Assembly (NCBI GenBank): GCA_041908165.1
Contig: JAYRFV010000042.1
Coordinates: 1-64,000 of the forward strand
Length of the DNA stretch: 64,000 bases
Direction of reading: 5' to 3'
From: JACQZU01 sp041908165
Lineage (GTDB): Bacteria; Acidobacteriota; Holophagae; Holophagales; Holophagaceae
Shown piece after piece: positions 62,459 through 64,000 of this stretch; the first letter of the stretch is position 1, and each line of letters starts with the position of its first letter. Below the pieces are notes generated by a model. The model was given only the letters and a program-made list of their open reading frames with translations, searched no databases and had not been told where the DNA came from. The translations under genes and the position numbers were made by a program.

Positions 62459-64000
62459 CTAGGCTGCGTCCGCGTCAGCCAACGCGTGGATCAGTTCCAT
62501 CTCCTTCTGCTCATGCACGTGGATCCGCTCGCTGATCTGGGCGGCCACCCGGCTCAGCTCCCGGAAGGGCGGCGCCTGCTCGTGGCAGAGGGTCACCAGG
62601 TGGGTGAGGTCGAGCGAGATCTCCCGATGCTCGGCCACCAGCCGGGCGGTCTCCGACCGGTAGGCCGGGCTGCTGACGTTGATCAGGCCGTAGAAGCCCT
62701 TGGCGTGTTCTTCGAGCAGGAAGTGCTCGCGCAGCGCGTAGGCAAACTCCTCCAGCGCCTCCGTGAGCGATTCGCGGTCCTCGGCGGTGCGCAGGCGGGC
62801 GGTCATCTCCGCCAGGTGGTGGTGGTCCGCGTTGAGCACCCGGGTGATCTGGGCGACGGCGTGGACGGTGCCGAGCGGCCCGGCAGCGGTGAACTGGGCC
62901 GCCTCGGTGCTCTCCTTGAGCGCCAGGGTCGAGGCCTGGCCGAGGGTCTCGGCGACGGCGTCGAAGTAGCCGGTGCCGACCTCACGCTGGTGGCGGGTGG
63001 CGGTGTAGCCGCCGGCCTCCGAGGCGAACTCGGCCTGCTGCAGGCGGCTGTAGGCCGCCATGCCCTGGTCGCGGTAGGCGCTCGCCAGCTCGAACATGCC
63101 GTGGTTGAGGCTGTGAAAGCCGGCCAGGGTGACGAACTGGAACACGTAGCCCATGGCCCCCAGTTCGCGCTGGAAGGCGGCGATCTGATCGTCGGACAGT
63201 TTGGCCTTCCAGTTGAAGGAGGGCGAGCAGTTGTAGGCCAGCAGCTTGCCCGGGAAGCGGGCGTGAACACCTTCGGCGAACTGCCGCGCCTCCTCCAGGT
63301 CCGGGTGGCTGGTCTCGCACCAGATCATGTCTGCGTAGGGCGCGTAGGCGAGGGCCCGGGCGATGGCCATCTCCACGCCGCCGGTGATGTGGAAGAAACC
63401 CTCCGGGGTGCGTTCGCCGGTGAGGAAGGGGCGGTCCCGTTCGTCCACGTCGGAGGTCAGCAGCCGCGCCGAGTCGGCGTCGGTGCGGGCGATGATCAGC
63501 GTCGGGACGTCCAGCACGTCGGCCGCCAACCGCGCCGACACCAGGGTGCGGATGAACTGGGAGGTGGGCACCAGCACCTTGCCGCCCAGGTGGCCGCACT
63601 TCTTCTCGCTGGAGAGCTGGTCCTCGAAGTGCACGCCGGCGGCACCCGCCTCGATCATGCCCTTCATCAGTTCGAAGGCGTTGAGCGGCCCGCCGAAGCC
63701 GGCCTCGGCGTCGGCGACGATCGGCAGCAGCCAGTCGCGGCTCGACTCGCCCTCCGCGCATTCCACCTGGTCGGCGCGGAGCAGGGCGGCGTTGAGGCGC
63801 TTGACCAGGGCCGGCACCGAATTGGCCGGGTACAGGCTCTGGTCGGGGTAGGTCTGGCCGGAGAGGTTGGCGTCGGCGGCCGCCTGCCAGCCGGAGCAGT
63901 AGATGGCGCGCAGCCCGGCCTTGGCCATCTGCACCGCCTGGCCGCCGGTCATGGCGCCGAGGGCGTTGACGTAGCCGCCGCCGTTGACCTGCGCCCACAG
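62459..64000 (-). CDS. aceA: Isocitrate lyase with C-terminal hemerythrin-like domain (5' end outside window)
   Basis: 513 visible codons, open to the right edge with no start in the window; the visible beginning (VNGGGYVNALGAMTGGQAV) lies well inside the enzyme, so the N-terminus is missing. Isocitrate lyase motifs: YCSGWQAAADAN, catalytic KKCGH, IARTDADSA, WCETSHPD and NCSPSFNW, ending at ALKESTEAAQF. The enzyme splits isocitrate into succinate and glyoxylate. About 120-140 further residues follow (62459 to about 62850) with a hemerythrin/HHE pattern: His/Glu clusters in ADHHHLAEM, REHFLLEEHAKG, LVAEHREI and HVHEQKEMELI. Ordinary isocitrate lyase lacks this. No malate synthase is visible in the window. 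Confidence 0.92.
   Translation of the reverse strand: MWAQVNGGGYVNALGAMTGGQAVQMAKAGLRAIYCSGWQAAADANLSGQTYPDQSLYPANSVPALVKRLNAALLRADQVECAEGESSRDWLLPIVADAEAGFGGPLNAFELMKGMIEAGAAGVHFEDQLSSEKKCGHLGGKVLVPTSQFIRTLVSARLAADVLDVPTLIIARTDADSARLLTSDVDERDRPFLTGERTPEGFFHITGGVEMAIARALAYAPYADMIWCETSHPDLEEARQFAEGVHARFPGKLLAYNCSPSFNWKAKLSDDQIAAFQRELGAMGYVFQFVTLAGFHSLNHGMFELASAYRDQGMAAYSRLQQAEFASEAGGYTATRHQREVGTGYFDAVAETLGQASTLALKESTEAAQFTAAGPLGTVHAVAQITRVLNADHHHLAEMTARLRTAEDRESLTEALEEFAYALREHFLLEEHAKGFYGLINVSSPAYRSETARLVAEHREISLDLTHLVTLCHEQAPPFRELSRVAAQISERIHVHEQKEMELIHALADADAA

Overview
High-GC, gene-dense bacterial DNA of chromosomal type: one tRNA, about 60 protein genes, many start/stop overlaps and no gene-free gap above 300 bases apart from the left edge around the tRNA. 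Gene content is Gram-negative (lnt, LolC/E-LolD type ABC system, OmpW, OprP-type porin, lipoproteins). A member of Acidobacteriota, perhaps Holophagae/Geothrix-like, is my best guess from the overall gene content; it is an inference and no marker gene here proves it.

Layout. 0-3.4 kb: tRNA-Arg, a POT-family transporter gene broken by one in-frame stop, queD, a LEA-type lipoprotein and a HAD hydrolase. 3.4-14.3 kb (minus strand): rng (RNase G), panD, panC, panB, a 1150-residue degenerate-ATPase/TPR protein, maf, lnt and a SpoU-type RNA methyltransferase. 14.4-19.5 kb (plus): OPT-family transporter, PqqD-like protein with a membrane partner, hybrid histidine kinase. 19.6-25 kb (minus): a dcw-type cell division group murB-ftsQ-ftsA-ftsZ preceded by a secreted metallophosphoesterase. 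25-27.6 kb (plus): aspartate ammonia-lyase with an N-terminal cyclic-nucleotide-binding-like domain, a 181-bp inverted-repeat element, ruvX. 27.6-32.8 kb (minus): TauE/SafE permease, lipocalin, LolD and LolC/E type ABC genes, a small membrane protein and an unrecognised 529-residue protein.

32.9-49.4 kb (plus) is the most interesting region. A soluble PAS histidine kinase and an NtrC-type sigma-54 activator are followed by two gene groups. Each group is headed by the same arrangement: a three-half-site CGCAC/GTGCG/CGCAC motif, exactly 73 bases, then a -24/-12-like promoter. The first group encodes a secreted CYTH-like protein, a secreted protein with a Lys/Ala/Pro/Glu repeat tail, a secreted family I pyrophosphatase, and then, beyond a terminator, a secreted histidine phosphatase, an S1/P1-type nuclease and a secreted Cache-like protein. 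The second encodes an OprP-type porin, two divergent CYTH-like paralogues flanking a canonical CYTH tripolyphosphatase-like enzyme and a DASS anion permease, plus membrane and secreted proteins (DUF4010/MgtC-like, DUF3616-like). I read this as a sigma-54-controlled system that takes up and breaks down phosphoanhydrides (polyphosphate, triphosphate, pyrophosphate) or nucleotides. The regulatory architecture is visible in the sequence; the substrate is inferred.

49.4-64 kb: a chemoreceptor, a second TauE/SafE permease, a lipoprotein amidase, frr, ompW with a good sigma-70 promoter, formiminotransferase-cyclodeaminase with a C2H2-like insert, a CBS-pair protein, an acyltransferase, creB-creC-creD, purM, and at the right edge an isocitrate lyase (5' end outside the window) fused to a hemerythrin-like domain.
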